Positions 46,928 through 55,714 of a stretch of DNA of 64,000 nucleotides are shown here, in pieces. The notes under the pieces are model-generated. The model saw nothing but the letters and a program-made list of their open reading frames with translations. It was not told where the DNA came from and did not search any database. Each line of letters begins with the position of its first letter. Position 1 is the first letter of the stretch. The DNA is from Bacteroidetes bacterium ADurb.Bin174. Lineage in GTDB: Bacteria > Bacteroidota > Bacteroidia > Bacteroidales > Paludibacteraceae. The position numbers and the translations under genes are program-made. The DNA lies in assembly GCA_002070265.1 (NCBI GenBank), contig MWCX01000083.1:62001-126000 (forward strand), in the 5' to 3' direction.

Positions 46928-49900
46928 ATGGAAAAAATTATTCGGATTTTGCTTTTTTTGTCTTTATTTTTCCTTTCATTCGGCTCTTATGCCCAGCATC
47001 AGAAAGTCAAGCTTTCAGGTGAAAAAATCACGTTAAGATCTGCTTTTGATCAGATTGAGAAACAAACCGGACTTTCTGTTGCCTATGATTCTCAAACCAT
47101 TGACACACAGAAAACAATCCCGTCTGTTTCAGGTGAAATTCCGGTGGGTCAATTGATGGATTTATTGTTGAATGAAACAAATTGTACTTATACAATCAGC
47201 GGGTCGCGCATCATTATTATACAAAATAAAGAAGATGTTCAAAAAAAATCTTCACAACATTTACAACAAATATCCGGTACAATAATAACTTACGATGGGG
47301 AACCTATAATCGGTGCTTCTATTGTAATCAACGGAACAACATCCGGAACAATTACAGATGTCTCGGGACGGTTTTCTCTGACTGCTTCTCCGGATGCAGT
47401 ATTGACCGTATCGTACATAGGCTATAAAACGCAGGAAGTTAAAGTGAATGGGCGAATAAGCCTTCGGATTGTACTTCAGGAGGATAAAATGTTATTGGAT
47501 GAGGTTATTGTTGTTGGTTATGGTTTGCAGAGAAAAAGCGTTGTAACAGCAGCTATCAGCAGTGTAAAAACAGAAGATTTGGAAAAGATTAGTGCAACCC
47601 GAATTGACAATGTCCTTAAAGGAATGGTTTCAGGAGTAAATATCACGCAATCTTCAGGTCAACCGGGAGCAGGCTCCAAAGTACGAATCCGTGGGATTGG
47701 AACAATTAATAATAGTGAGCCCTTGTACATAGTCGATGGTATGCCGATCGGAGGGGGAATTGATTATCTCAACCCACAGGATATTAATTCTGTTGAAATT
47801 CTAAAAGATGCGGCTTCTGCTGCTATTTACGGTTCACGTGCAGCCAATGGAGTAATACTTGTAACAACTAAACTCGGAGATAAAACCAAACCTAAATTAG
47901 AGTATTTAACCTCATTTGGATGGCAAAATCCCTGGAGAAAGAGGGATGTTCTTAATGGGAGAGAGTATGCAATATTGATGAACGAAATACAACTCAATGA
48001 TGGGAAATCACCTATATACCCTAATCCGGAATTATTGGGAGATGGTGTAGATTGGCAGGATGCAGTATTTAATTATAACGCACCTATAGTAGAACATCAA
48101 GTAAATTTTAGCGGTGGAAGCGCACAGTCAAGCTATTATCTATCATTAAGCTATTTATATCATGAAGGAATAGTCGGAGGTAACCTTAACAGGTCTAATT
48201 ATGAACGTTATACCACACGTTTTAATAATCAATACATAGTATGGGATGTAGATGAAAGAATACTTCTGAGAAATCTTAAAGTTGGAAGCAATATTTCTTA
48301 TTCAAGAATCTTCTCCAAATCAATCGGTATAAATAGCGAAAGAGGAACACCGTTGGGTGCTGCATTAATGATGTCGCCATTGATAGATGTATATGCAAAA
48401 AACCCTGATGAAGTTTTTGAACAATTTCCCAATGCTGTGACTGATTTTAATGGCTTGCCGTTTACAATAGTTGATAGTCAGTTTGGGGTTACTAACCCTG
48501 TAGCTATGTTGCATTTACCCGGGGATAAGGACAATTCGGATAAATATGTGGGAAATTTTTGGGCGGAATTGGAGCTTTATAAGAATTTAAAATACAAGAG
48601 TTCTTTTGGAGTCGATATGGGATTTTGGGGTAATGACGGATATACCATGCCATACTATTTAGGTATTGCCAATTACATTGATCAGTCTTCTGTATGGTCA
48701 ACAATGTACAAAAGCTTTACATGGCTTGTGGAAAATCTATTGACTTACAATTTTAACATCTATGATCACCAGTTTAATTTTTTATTGGGGCAGTCTGCTC
48801 AATCATCCAATAGTCACTATGTCGGAGGAGTTAGTTATGATATAAGAAATCCAAGACAACCTTATATAGATGCAACAGACAAAGCATCCAATGAACGCGG
48901 AGCCTGGGGTTCACCAAGTGCCTTTCATAGGTTGGCATCTTATTTTGGAAAAATCGGATATAATTATGCCGAAAAGTATATAGTTGAGGCGACTTTGCGT
49001 CGTGACGGCTCTTCAAATTTCGGTAGAAAAAGACGGTGGGCTAATTTTCCATCCATATCTGCAGGATGGACCATTACCAATGAAGAGTTCATGAAAGATA
49101 AGATAGACTTTCTTAGTTCTGTAAAGTTGCGTGCCAGTTGGGGAAGAAACGGGAATCAATCTATCGGTGAATTCGGATATACATCAACCATCGCCGGTAA
49201 TGTTAATTACATACTTGGAATGGAAGGACTAAATGTCATTGCTCCCGGATCTACTCCCACAGCTTATTCAAACCCTTTTTTGAGGTGGGAAGAGTCAGAG
49301 CAAACCAATATCGGTTTTGACACTTACTTCTTTAATGGCGCTTTAAGTTTCACTTTTGATTGGTTTAACAAGCGGACAAATGGCATGTTGATGACTATGG
49401 CTCTTCCTCAATATATCGGAAATTCACGTCCGACAGGAAACGTCGGTGACATGCAGAATCAAGGAGTTGAACTTGATTTAAAATACAGATTCCGTTTCGA
49501 TCAATTTAGATTCAATGTGGGTGGTAATGCTTCATATATCAAAAACACATTAATCAAGTTAGGGAACGAAACAGGATGGGCTAATTACGATACAGCTTTG
49601 GGGGGTGTTGGAACATTTACCCGCGCTGAAAACGGACAACCTTTCCCTTTCTTCTATGGAATGCAAACAGACGGTATCTTTCAAACGGAGCAGGAAGTGC
49701 AAGACTATGTGAACAAGAATGGTGAATTGTTGCAACCAAGTGCAAAGCCGGGCGATGTTCGCTTTGTAGATTCAAATAAAGATGGTGTTATTGACGAATT
49801 TGACCGTGTAAATATTGGAAACGGAATGCCATCGTGGACACTTGGCTTGAATGCGGACATGGAATGGAAAGGTTTCGATTTATCCGCAGTTTTCCACGTT

Positions 49901-50311
49901 TCATTAGGGAATGATGTATTTGACGTATCTCGCAGAACAGACCTCCCACCGGTAAATATGCCATCTTATATGCTGAAACGTTGGACAGGTCCCGGTTCAT
50001 CCAACAGAATTCCACGCCTTTCAAATGATTTGTCGAATAACAACTGGCGATCTTCAGACCTTTACGTTCATGACGGATCATTTTTAAGGTTCAGAAATTT
50101 ACAAATAGGATATTCAATTCCTGAAAACTTAGTAAAAAAGGTATTATTGCAAAAAGTTAGACTTTACATTAATGCTGAGAATCTATTAACCATAACCAAA
50201 TATCATGGTTTCGACCCGGAAATTTCATCAGGAGGAACTTCCTTGGGTGTCGATCGAGGAATTTATCCACAGCCGAGGGTATTTTCAGTTGGTGCTAATG
50301 TCATTTTATAA
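46928..50311 (+). CDS. SusC-family TonB-dependent outer membrane transporter with STN domain
   Basis: An 1127-residue SusC-like transporter for oligosaccharides. Order: signal peptide (1-22), an STN (secretin/TonB short N-terminal) domain about 28-97 (ITLRSAFDQIEKQTGLSVAY), a carboxypeptidase-like regulatory domain about 113-198, the LLDEVIVVGYGLQRK segment, the plug (about 205-330, GSKVRIRGIGTINNSEPLYI) and a 22-strand barrel ending in FSVGANVIL. The STN domain is the part that signals to the FecR protein encoded just upstream. It is followed by susD, its lid protein. The substrate is probably a beta-glucan, judged from downstream GH16 genes. Confidence 0.95.
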   Translation: MEKIIRILLFLSLFFLSFGSYAQHQKVKLSGEKITLRSAFDQIEKQTGLSVAYDSQTIDTQKTIPSVSGEIPVGQLMDLLLNETNCTYTISGSRIIIIQNKEDVQKKSSQHLQQISGTIITYDGEPIIGASIVINGTTSGTITDVSGRFSLTASPDAVLTVSYIGYKTQEVKVNGRISLRIVLQEDKMLLDEVIVVGYGLQRKSVVTAAISSVKTEDLEKISATRIDNVLKGMVSGVNITQSSGQPGAGSKVRIRGIGTINNSEPLYIVDGMPIGGGIDYLNPQDINSVEILKDAASAAIYGSRAANGVILVTTKLGDKTKPKLEYLTSFGWQNPWRKRDVLNGREYAILMNEIQLNDGKSPIYPNPELLGDGVDWQDAVFNYNAPIVEHQVNFSGGSAQSSYYLSLSYLYHEGIVGGNLNRSNYERYTTRFNNQYIVWDVDERILLRNLKVGSNISYSRIFSKSIGINSERGTPLGAALMMSPLIDVYAKNPDEVFEQFPNAVTDFNGLPFTIVDSQFGVTNPVAMLHLPGDKDNSDKYVGNFWAELELYKNLKYKSSFGVDMGFWGNDGYTMPYYLGIANYIDQSSVWSTMYKSFTWLVENLLTYNFNIYDHQFNFLLGQSAQSSNSHYVGGVSYDIRNPRQPYIDATDKASNERGAWGSPSAFHRLASYFGKIGYNYAEKYIVEATLRRDGSSNFGRKRRWANFPSISAGWTITNEEFMKDKIDFLSSVKLRASWGRNGNQSIGEFGYTSTIAGNVNYILGMEGLNVIAPGSTPTAYSNPFLRWEESEQTNIGFDTYFFNGALSFTFDWFNKRTNGMLMTMALPQYIGNSRPTGNVGDMQNQGVELDLKYRFRFDQFRFNVGGNASYIKNTLIKLGNETGWANYDTALGGVGTFTRAENGQPFPFFYGMQTDGIFQTEQEVQDYVNKNGELLQPSAKPGDVRFVDSNKDGVIDEFDRVNIGNGMPSWTLGLNADMEWKGFDLSAVFHVSLGNDVFDVSRRTDLPPVNMPSYMLKRWTGPGSSNRIPRLSNDLSNNNWRSSDLYVHDGSFLRFRNLQIGYSIPENLVKKVLLQKVRLYINAENLLTITKYHGFDPEISSGGTSLGVDRGIYPQPRVFSVGANVIL

Positions 50312-50322
50312 GAAGAAAAATT

Positions 50323-51870
50323 ATGAAAAAACTAAGAATTATTTTAGCAATTATTTTAGCTGTCTCAAATTTTTCAGGCTGTTCTGATAAGTTTTTAGAA
50401 GTTACTCCTACAACACTGGAACTTGCCGAATTTTATTATAGCAATGAAGATGAGATTACACAAGCCCTGATGTCTGCTTATGCCGTATTACAATGGCCCG
50501 ACTTTGTGTTTGGGGAATACGGACCATTGCCATTTGTGTCGGATATAATGTCAGACGACGTACGTGTGGGTGGTGCTCATGTAAATGATATCCCTGTCTT
50601 TTCTCAGATGCGGTTTTTTCAGGCGAGTTCTGAATTTACCCTTTCAGCATTATGGGTTAGTTTTTATTCAGGTGTTTATCGAGCAAATACCGTGATTAAT
50701 AATATAGATAAAGTAAAAAATATCAGTTCATTTCAAAAAAATAGAATCTTAGCTGAAGCTTATACTTTACGAGCATACTATTATTTCTGGTTATGGAAAT
50801 TATGGGGAAATATCCCCTATTACGACAAGAATCCCGAAGACGATTTTTACGTTCCGCAATTTTCTGCAGACGAGGTTTATAAGCGTATTTTAAGCGATCT
50901 TAATTTTGCGATTCAAAATGACAAATTACCCTTTTCCGTTCCCAATGCGCAAAAGGGCAGAATAACTAAAGCAACTGCACAAATGCTTAAAGCCAATTTG
51001 GTGATGTATCAGAAAGATGAAACTTTATATCAAGAAGTTCTGAATGATATGAGGGAAATCATACAATCCGATTTATACAGTTTATATCCCAATTTTTCTA
51101 ATCTTTGGGAAGATATCGGAGAATGGTGTTCCGAATCTATTTTTGAAATTAATTATACGGATCATCCCAGTGACAGAGGTTGGGGAAATCCTACAAAAGC
51201 AGGAGGATCAGTATATCCTACTTTGATAGGAATCAATGCATTGGTTAATTCTCCTCACTATGCCGGAGGCGGATATGGTTTTGAACCGGTAGAAAGAAGT
51301 TTATATGATTTGTACGATGATGCAGATCAACGCAAAGACGGAGGAATACTGAATTTTGTAAAATATAAACAAACATATCCTCAAGCCAGCTATGTGCCTC
51401 GTTATGATGATACCGGTTATTTTAACAGGAAGTATTTACCCAGACTAAATGGAAATGACAAATTTGTTGGAGGTCAGCAAGGTGACGCAGATATAAATTT
51501 CCGAAATAATTATCGTGTTTTCAGATATGCGGAAACACTTTTAATTGCCTCTGAACTTATCGTAAGAACCGGTGGAAGTCAGGAAGAAGCCGATTTGTAT
51601 TTAAATCAGGTTAGAGCCAGAGCATTTCAGAAAGATATAAATGACCCGGAATTTTCAAGTAAAAAACGGGTGGCTACATTAGATAATTTATTGATTGAAA
51701 ATCGCTTGGAATTTGCTTGTGAAGGACACAGGTTTTGGGATTTGGTGCGGTATGAAAAAGCTGTTGAAGTATTGGGTGACAGGGGTTATACACCAAACAA
51801 AAAACACCTGCCGATTCCTCAATCAGAAATAGATCAGGCTAAAGGGACTTTAAAACAAAATCCTTATTAA
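50323..51870 (+). CDS. SusD-family outer membrane lipoprotein
   Basis: A 515-residue SusD/RagB protein that closes the SusC barrel and binds the glycan at the cell surface. Lipobox FSGC places the anchor at Cys20. The N-terminal DKFLEVTPTTLELAEFYYSN, tetratricopeptide-like helices with AEAYTLRAYYYFWLWKLWG, and the closing NRLEFACEGHRFWDLVRYEK are standard for the family. It starts 11 nt after the SusC stop and ends with QNPY, the usual SusD ending. Confidence 0.95.
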   Translation: MKKLRIILAIILAVSNFSGCSDKFLEVTPTTLELAEFYYSNEDEITQALMSAYAVLQWPDFVFGEYGPLPFVSDIMSDDVRVGGAHVNDIPVFSQMRFFQASSEFTLSALWVSFYSGVYRANTVINNIDKVKNISSFQKNRILAEAYTLRAYYYFWLWKLWGNIPYYDKNPEDDFYVPQFSADEVYKRILSDLNFAIQNDKLPFSVPNAQKGRITKATAQMLKANLVMYQKDETLYQEVLNDMREIIQSDLYSLYPNFSNLWEDIGEWCSESIFEINYTDHPSDRGWGNPTKAGGSVYPTLIGINALVNSPHYAGGGYGFEPVERSLYDLYDDADQRKDGGILNFVKYKQTYPQASYVPRYDDTGYFNRKYLPRLNGNDKFVGGQQGDADINFRNNYRVFRYAETLLIASELIVRTGGSQEEADLYLNQVRARAFQKDINDPEFSSKKRVATLDNLLIENRLEFACEGHRFWDLVRYEKAVEVLGDRGYTPNKKHLPIPQSEIDQAKGTLKQNPY

Positions 51871-51904
51871 TAAATTACATGTTTAAATATACACATATTC
51901 TAAA

Positions 51905-52789
51905 ATGAAAAGAATAAACTTACCAATAATAATTTTACTTTGTACTGCTGCATTGGTTCAATCGTGCAAAGAACAAAAATTTTCCATAGGCGACAGACCT
52001 TCGGTAGATCAATTTACCTATTCTGTGAGTTCTGATGCCACCTCTCTTAGTACAATTCATTTTTCTTTCAGTGGAGAGCAGTTATCACCATTCTGGACCA
52101 TAGAACAACCTAACGGAACTTATTTACGTTCCAGTAAAAGAAACCTAACTATTCAATATATGCTGGCAGGTGAGTATACAGGAATCATTCAGGCCTATGG
52201 TAGCGGAGGCTTGAGTGATTCCGTTTTCTTTAACTTTACGGTACAGGAGAGTGATCCAATTGTATATAAGCTTACCGGTAAAACCAGTCAAAAGGTGTGG
52301 GTATGGGATTATATGAAAGAGGGTCATCTAACCGGCGTATGGTCTGACCCGGGAGGTGCATGGGAAGGAGTATGGGCTTTAGTACCGAACGAACTGGCAG
52401 GTTATAAAATATATGATGATGAGTTGAGTTTCATCTCTGAAAATAACGAATACAAATTAGATGCACACGGGTTTATCTATGTTGATCCAAGCGCATTACA
52501 TGTGTTGGATCCCGTAAATTTTCCTGAAGGGGGTAAAACAGGTGCTACCGTTGAATACACACAACCGGAAGGTCAAAAATGGAGCATTCGAAGGGATGAA
52601 AAAGATAAGCTGTTTTTAAGTTTTTCAGAAGGAGCTTTTCCCAGTTATCCGGCTTCGCCTGCAGCATTAGGTGCTGAATATGAAATTATTGAATTGTCGG
52701 ATAATTTACTGCATCTTTTCTGGCAAGAGGTTTTTCCTGATGAAATCGTAAGTTGGCATTATTATTTCGTTCCAAAACAAGCAAATTGA
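51905..52789 (+). CDS. SusE-position surface lipoprotein, probable glycan-binding protein
   Basis: A 294-residue lipoprotein (lipobox VQSC, Cys21). The N-terminal part (about 30-115) looks like a PKD/Ig-type beta sandwich, and the C-terminal part is a larger beta domain rich in Trp (KVWVWDYMKEGHLTGVW, AWEGVWALVP), typical of sugar-binding sites. By position after susD and general make-up it is a surface glycan-binding protein of the SusE kind, perhaps for a beta-glucan. The family is not recognised from sequence alone, so the call rests mostly on context. Confidence 0.7.
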   Translation: MKRINLPIIILLCTAALVQSCKEQKFSIGDRPSVDQFTYSVSSDATSLSTIHFSFSGEQLSPFWTIEQPNGTYLRSSKRNLTIQYMLAGEYTGIIQAYGSGGLSDSVFFNFTVQESDPIVYKLTGKTSQKVWVWDYMKEGHLTGVWSDPGGAWEGVWALVPNELAGYKIYDDELSFISENNEYKLDAHGFIYVDPSALHVLDPVNFPEGGKTGATVEYTQPEGQKWSIRRDEKDKLFLSFSEGAFPSYPASPAALGAEYEIIELSDNLLHLFWQEVFPDEIVSWHYYFVPKQAN

Positions 52790-52833
52790 ATTGTATAAAA
52801 TGTAAGATTAAAACAATTATTTGATAATTTATT

Positions 52834-53739
52834 ATGAAAATATTTAAAACTCTCTTTTCAATGAGAACAATAATTCAATTCATGATTTTCTCTATCGCTA
52901 CTCTCTTGCTTTTTGCCTGTATGCAGGAAGATCCGCCCTATTTTACTCATAAACCTACTGTAAGTCAAGATGAGGAAGGACTTGAATATCAATTGGTTTG
53001 GAATGAGGAATTTGATGAAGGAAGAGATGCCAATGGAAGATGTGCTCTACCGGGTGATAAGTGGATGTTTGAGATCGGTGGACATGGCTGGGGAAATAAT
53101 GAAGAACAATACTATGTGGATCGTGTGTTAGGGAGTGATACGGTAGCTAAAATAAAAGATGGTGTTCTTATTATTTCAGCTATAAAGTTAAACGCTCCCT
53201 ATGAAGGTAGAAAATATATATCAGCACGAATGAACACAAAAGAATATTGGACATATGGACGTTTTGAAATGAGAGCAAAGTTGCCTTCCGGAAGGGGTAC
53301 GTGGCCTGCTTTCTGGATGCTTCCAAGAAATATGCAATCTGTAAGTGACGGTGAAATAGATATTATGGAACATGTTGGATATGAACCGGGCATAGTTCAT
53401 TTTTCTGCACATACGGGTGCTTATACGCCTGCGGTGGGAACTGGTAGAAGTGCAAGTATTTTAATTTCGGATTATGAAACTGCATTTCATGTGTATGCAG
53501 TAGAGTGGACGGAAGATTATATAGCGGGATTTGTAGATGATAGGAGATATTTCACCTTTATGAACGATCATCAGGGTATCAAAGACACCTGGCCCTTTAA
53601 TGTGCCTTTTAATTTAAAGATTAATATAGCCGTTGGTGGTAGTTGGGGTGGATATGAGGGAATAGATGATACCATTTTCCCCGCTATTTATGAGATTGAT
53701 TATGTAAGGGTATATCAGAAACGAAAGAAATCAGAATAA
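52834..53739 (+). CDS. GH16 beta-glucanase lipoprotein (laminarinase type)
   Basis: A 301-residue lipoprotein (lipobox LFAC, Cys29) with a GH16 domain from about residue 51 to 297. The catalytic motif GEIDIMEH gives Glu174 as nucleophile and Glu179 as acid/base. Residues after the lipid anchor include WNEEFDEGRDANGRCALPGD, a typical GH16 start. Laminarinase/lichenase-like enzymes have this signature, so beta-1,3- or mixed beta-glucan cleavage is probable. The domain is about three-quarters identical, without gaps, to that of the GH16 gene at 54447, so the two arose by recent duplication. Confidence 0.93.
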   Translation: MKIFKTLFSMRTIIQFMIFSIATLLLFACMQEDPPYFTHKPTVSQDEEGLEYQLVWNEEFDEGRDANGRCALPGDKWMFEIGGHGWGNNEEQYYVDRVLGSDTVAKIKDGVLIISAIKLNAPYEGRKYISARMNTKEYWTYGRFEMRAKLPSGRGTWPAFWMLPRNMQSVSDGEIDIMEHVGYEPGIVHFSAHTGAYTPAVGTGRSASILISDYETAFHVYAVEWTEDYIAGFVDDRRYFTFMNDHQGIKDTWPFNVPFNLKINIAVGGSWGGYEGIDDTIFPAIYEIDYVRVYQKRKKSE

Positions 53740-53751
53740 CCAAATAAAACA

Positions 53752-54450
53752 ATGAGAATCAGAACAAGTGTCATATTCTTATTCATGTTTATTCATGTTT
53801 TGAATGCAATAACCTTCAGAGCAGAAGTGCCTGCCGGTACCAAAGAATGCTATATTGTAGGCATCAATGATGATTGGGTGAACTTCATTCAAATGATTCC
53901 AGCCGGAAATAATATTTTTGAAATCACTATCACCAATATCACCGATCACCCGGGAGCAATTCAATATTGTTCAGGACCGGGATGGGATTATGAAGAAGTG
54001 GATATAAATGGTCATGGAGTGGCTCATTATTGGCAACCTATGAATACGGTTGGTCAATGGAAGTCTCTGTATGAACCTGCCGATATCATACATTATCAAT
54101 TGTATTGTAAACAAGATTTAAATTATTACGAATTGAATAATTACGGTGAGCAAAAAGAAGTTCGAACAGTCCAATACCCCGATGACAACAACTCATTTAT
54201 TCAGGTGTTGGCTTGGAAGGAACCTATTGTTAGTGCCGGAAACAAATCTTTGGATTATACTAAAGTCTCCGTTCAGGATAACCGAATAATACTAAATGAT
54301 TTTTCAGGATTGCTGCATGTTTATTCAAGTGTGGGCGAACTATTGCAAGTTGACGATGTTACAGGGTCTTTTCTATCAAGGCCTCTAAATAAAGGATGTT
54401 ATTTTTTGATTGCTGATCAATTTAGAACTAAAATATTGATTTTAGAATGA
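53752..54450 (+). CDS. Secreted module protein with T9SS-like C-terminal sorting tail
   Basis: A 232-residue exported protein. A signal peptide (about 1-20) is followed by a beta module (about 22-115: EVPAGTKECYIVG, W-x-N-F-x-Q-M, SGPGWDYEEVD, GQWKSLY) that also occurs in the GH16 gene at 54447 and twice in the gene at 58190. Residues about 118-162 match only the C-terminal half of a second module (YYELNNYG...YPDDNNSFIQVLAW) whose N-terminal half is absent. The last 60 residues (NRIILNDFSGLLHVYSSVGE to RTKILILE) resemble a type IX secretion A-type sorting domain. It overlaps the next gene by 4 bp (ATGA), which implies translational coupling. Confidence 0.75.
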   Translation: MRIRTSVIFLFMFIHVLNAITFRAEVPAGTKECYIVGINDDWVNFIQMIPAGNNIFEITITNITDHPGAIQYCSGPGWDYEEVDINGHGVAHYWQPMNTVGQWKSLYEPADIIHYQLYCKQDLNYYELNNYGEQKEVRTVQYPDDNNSFIQVLAWKEPIVSAGNKSLDYTKVSVQDNRIILNDFSGLLHVYSSVGELLQVDDVTGSFLSRPLNKGCYFLIADQFRTKILILE

Positions 54451-55703
54451 CCAAAGAAAATTTTAAAATACTGAGTTTAATTGTACTGATGCTGATTGCA
54501 ACACTAAATATCAAAGGATTGGCATTGGTATTTAGAGTAACCGTCCCGGAGGAAACAAAGCAATGTTATATTGTAGGAATCTTCGATGATTGGGAGAATT
54601 TTAGAAAAATGACTCGCATTGATTCAACCAATGTTTTTACTTTGGAAATACCGGCACCTAATTACACTGGTGAATATCAATATTGTTCCGGTCCCGGATG
54701 GGAATATGAGGAGGTTGATGATGAAGGATATGGAGTTGCTCATTCATGGCAACCTATGAATACGGTTGGTCAATGGAAAGCAGTTTATGACATTCAACTA
54801 CCGGAGAAAAAAATCAAAATAACAGCTACCGTACCTGATGGCACGAATGAAGTGTATGTGATAGGTTCACACAATAACTGGAGTATGGAAGAAGCTACTA
54901 AGGCAGTCAAAAATAGTGACGGTACATTTTCCTTTACCTTACAATCTGAAGAGCCGTCCTATCAATTAGTGTGGAGCGAAGAGTTTAACGAGCCTAGAGA
55001 TGGAGCAGGACGCTGTGCACTGCCGGGTGATAAATGGTTGTTTGAGATTGGTGGACATGGTTGGGGAAATAATGAAGAACAATATTATGTTGACAGGGTT
55101 CTTGGTACCGATACTGTTGCAAAAATCCAAGATGGTTCTTTGATTATTTCAGCCTTTCGACTTAAAAAGAGATATCTGGGGAAAAGATACATTTCAGCTC
55201 GAATGAACACATATGAATACTGGTTATACGGTCGTTTCGAAATGAGGGCAAAATTACCGCATGGACGTGGAGTCTGGCCTGCATTCTGGATGCTTCCAAG
55301 AAATATACAATCGGTTCATGACGGTGAAATAGATATTATGGAATATGTGGGTTATGATCCCGGTGTTGTGCATTTTTCCATACACACGGGTGCTTACACG
55401 CCTGCTGTTGGAACCGGTAAAAATGCACGCAGGTTTATACCGGATTGTGAAACTGCATTCCATGTGTATGCAGTGGAATGGACAGAAGATTATATAGCCG
55501 GATTCATTGATGATGATTTGTATTTCGTTTTTGAAAATGATTATCAAAATAACCCGGAAACATGGCCCTTTTACATGCCCTTTAATTTAAAAATCAACCT
55601 GGCTGTAGGCGGTGATTGGGGAGGTTATGAGGGGATAGATAATACCATTTTTCCGGCAAGATATGTGATCGATTACGTACGAGTATATCAAAGAGTACAA
55701 TAA
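54447..55703 (+). CDS. Secreted GH16 beta-glucanase with two N-terminal modules
   Basis: A 418-residue exported enzyme. Signal peptide (about 1-26), the shared module (about 28-115: VPEETKQCYIVG, DDWENFRKM, SGPGWEYEEVD, GQWKAVY), a short second module (about 123-166, KITATVPDGTNEVYVIGSHNNW) and a GH16 domain (171-415). The catalytic motif GEIDIMEY gives Glu294 as nucleophile and Glu299 as acid/base. The GH16 part copies that of the lipoprotein at 52834 with a constant 120-residue offset. The second module is cut off after about 45 residues where GH16 begins, while the missing half is found in the preceding gene. Unlike its neighbours there is no sorting tail. Confidence 0.92.
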   Translation: MTKENFKILSLIVLMLIATLNIKGLALVFRVTVPEETKQCYIVGIFDDWENFRKMTRIDSTNVFTLEIPAPNYTGEYQYCSGPGWEYEEVDDEGYGVAHSWQPMNTVGQWKAVYDIQLPEKKIKITATVPDGTNEVYVIGSHNNWSMEEATKAVKNSDGTFSFTLQSEEPSYQLVWSEEFNEPRDGAGRCALPGDKWLFEIGGHGWGNNEEQYYVDRVLGTDTVAKIQDGSLIISAFRLKKRYLGKRYISARMNTYEYWLYGRFEMRAKLPHGRGVWPAFWMLPRNIQSVHDGEIDIMEYVGYDPGVVHFSIHTGAYTPAVGTGKNARRFIPDCETAFHVYAVEWTEDYIAGFIDDDLYFVFENDYQNNPETWPFYMPFNLKINLAVGGDWGGYEGIDNTIFPARYVIDYVRVYQRVQ

Positions 55704-55714
55704 AAATTATTTCT

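Noticed and set aside
50205-50387. 60-codon frame across the susC-susD junction
   Set aside because: Out of frame with both genes and composed of their coding sequence.
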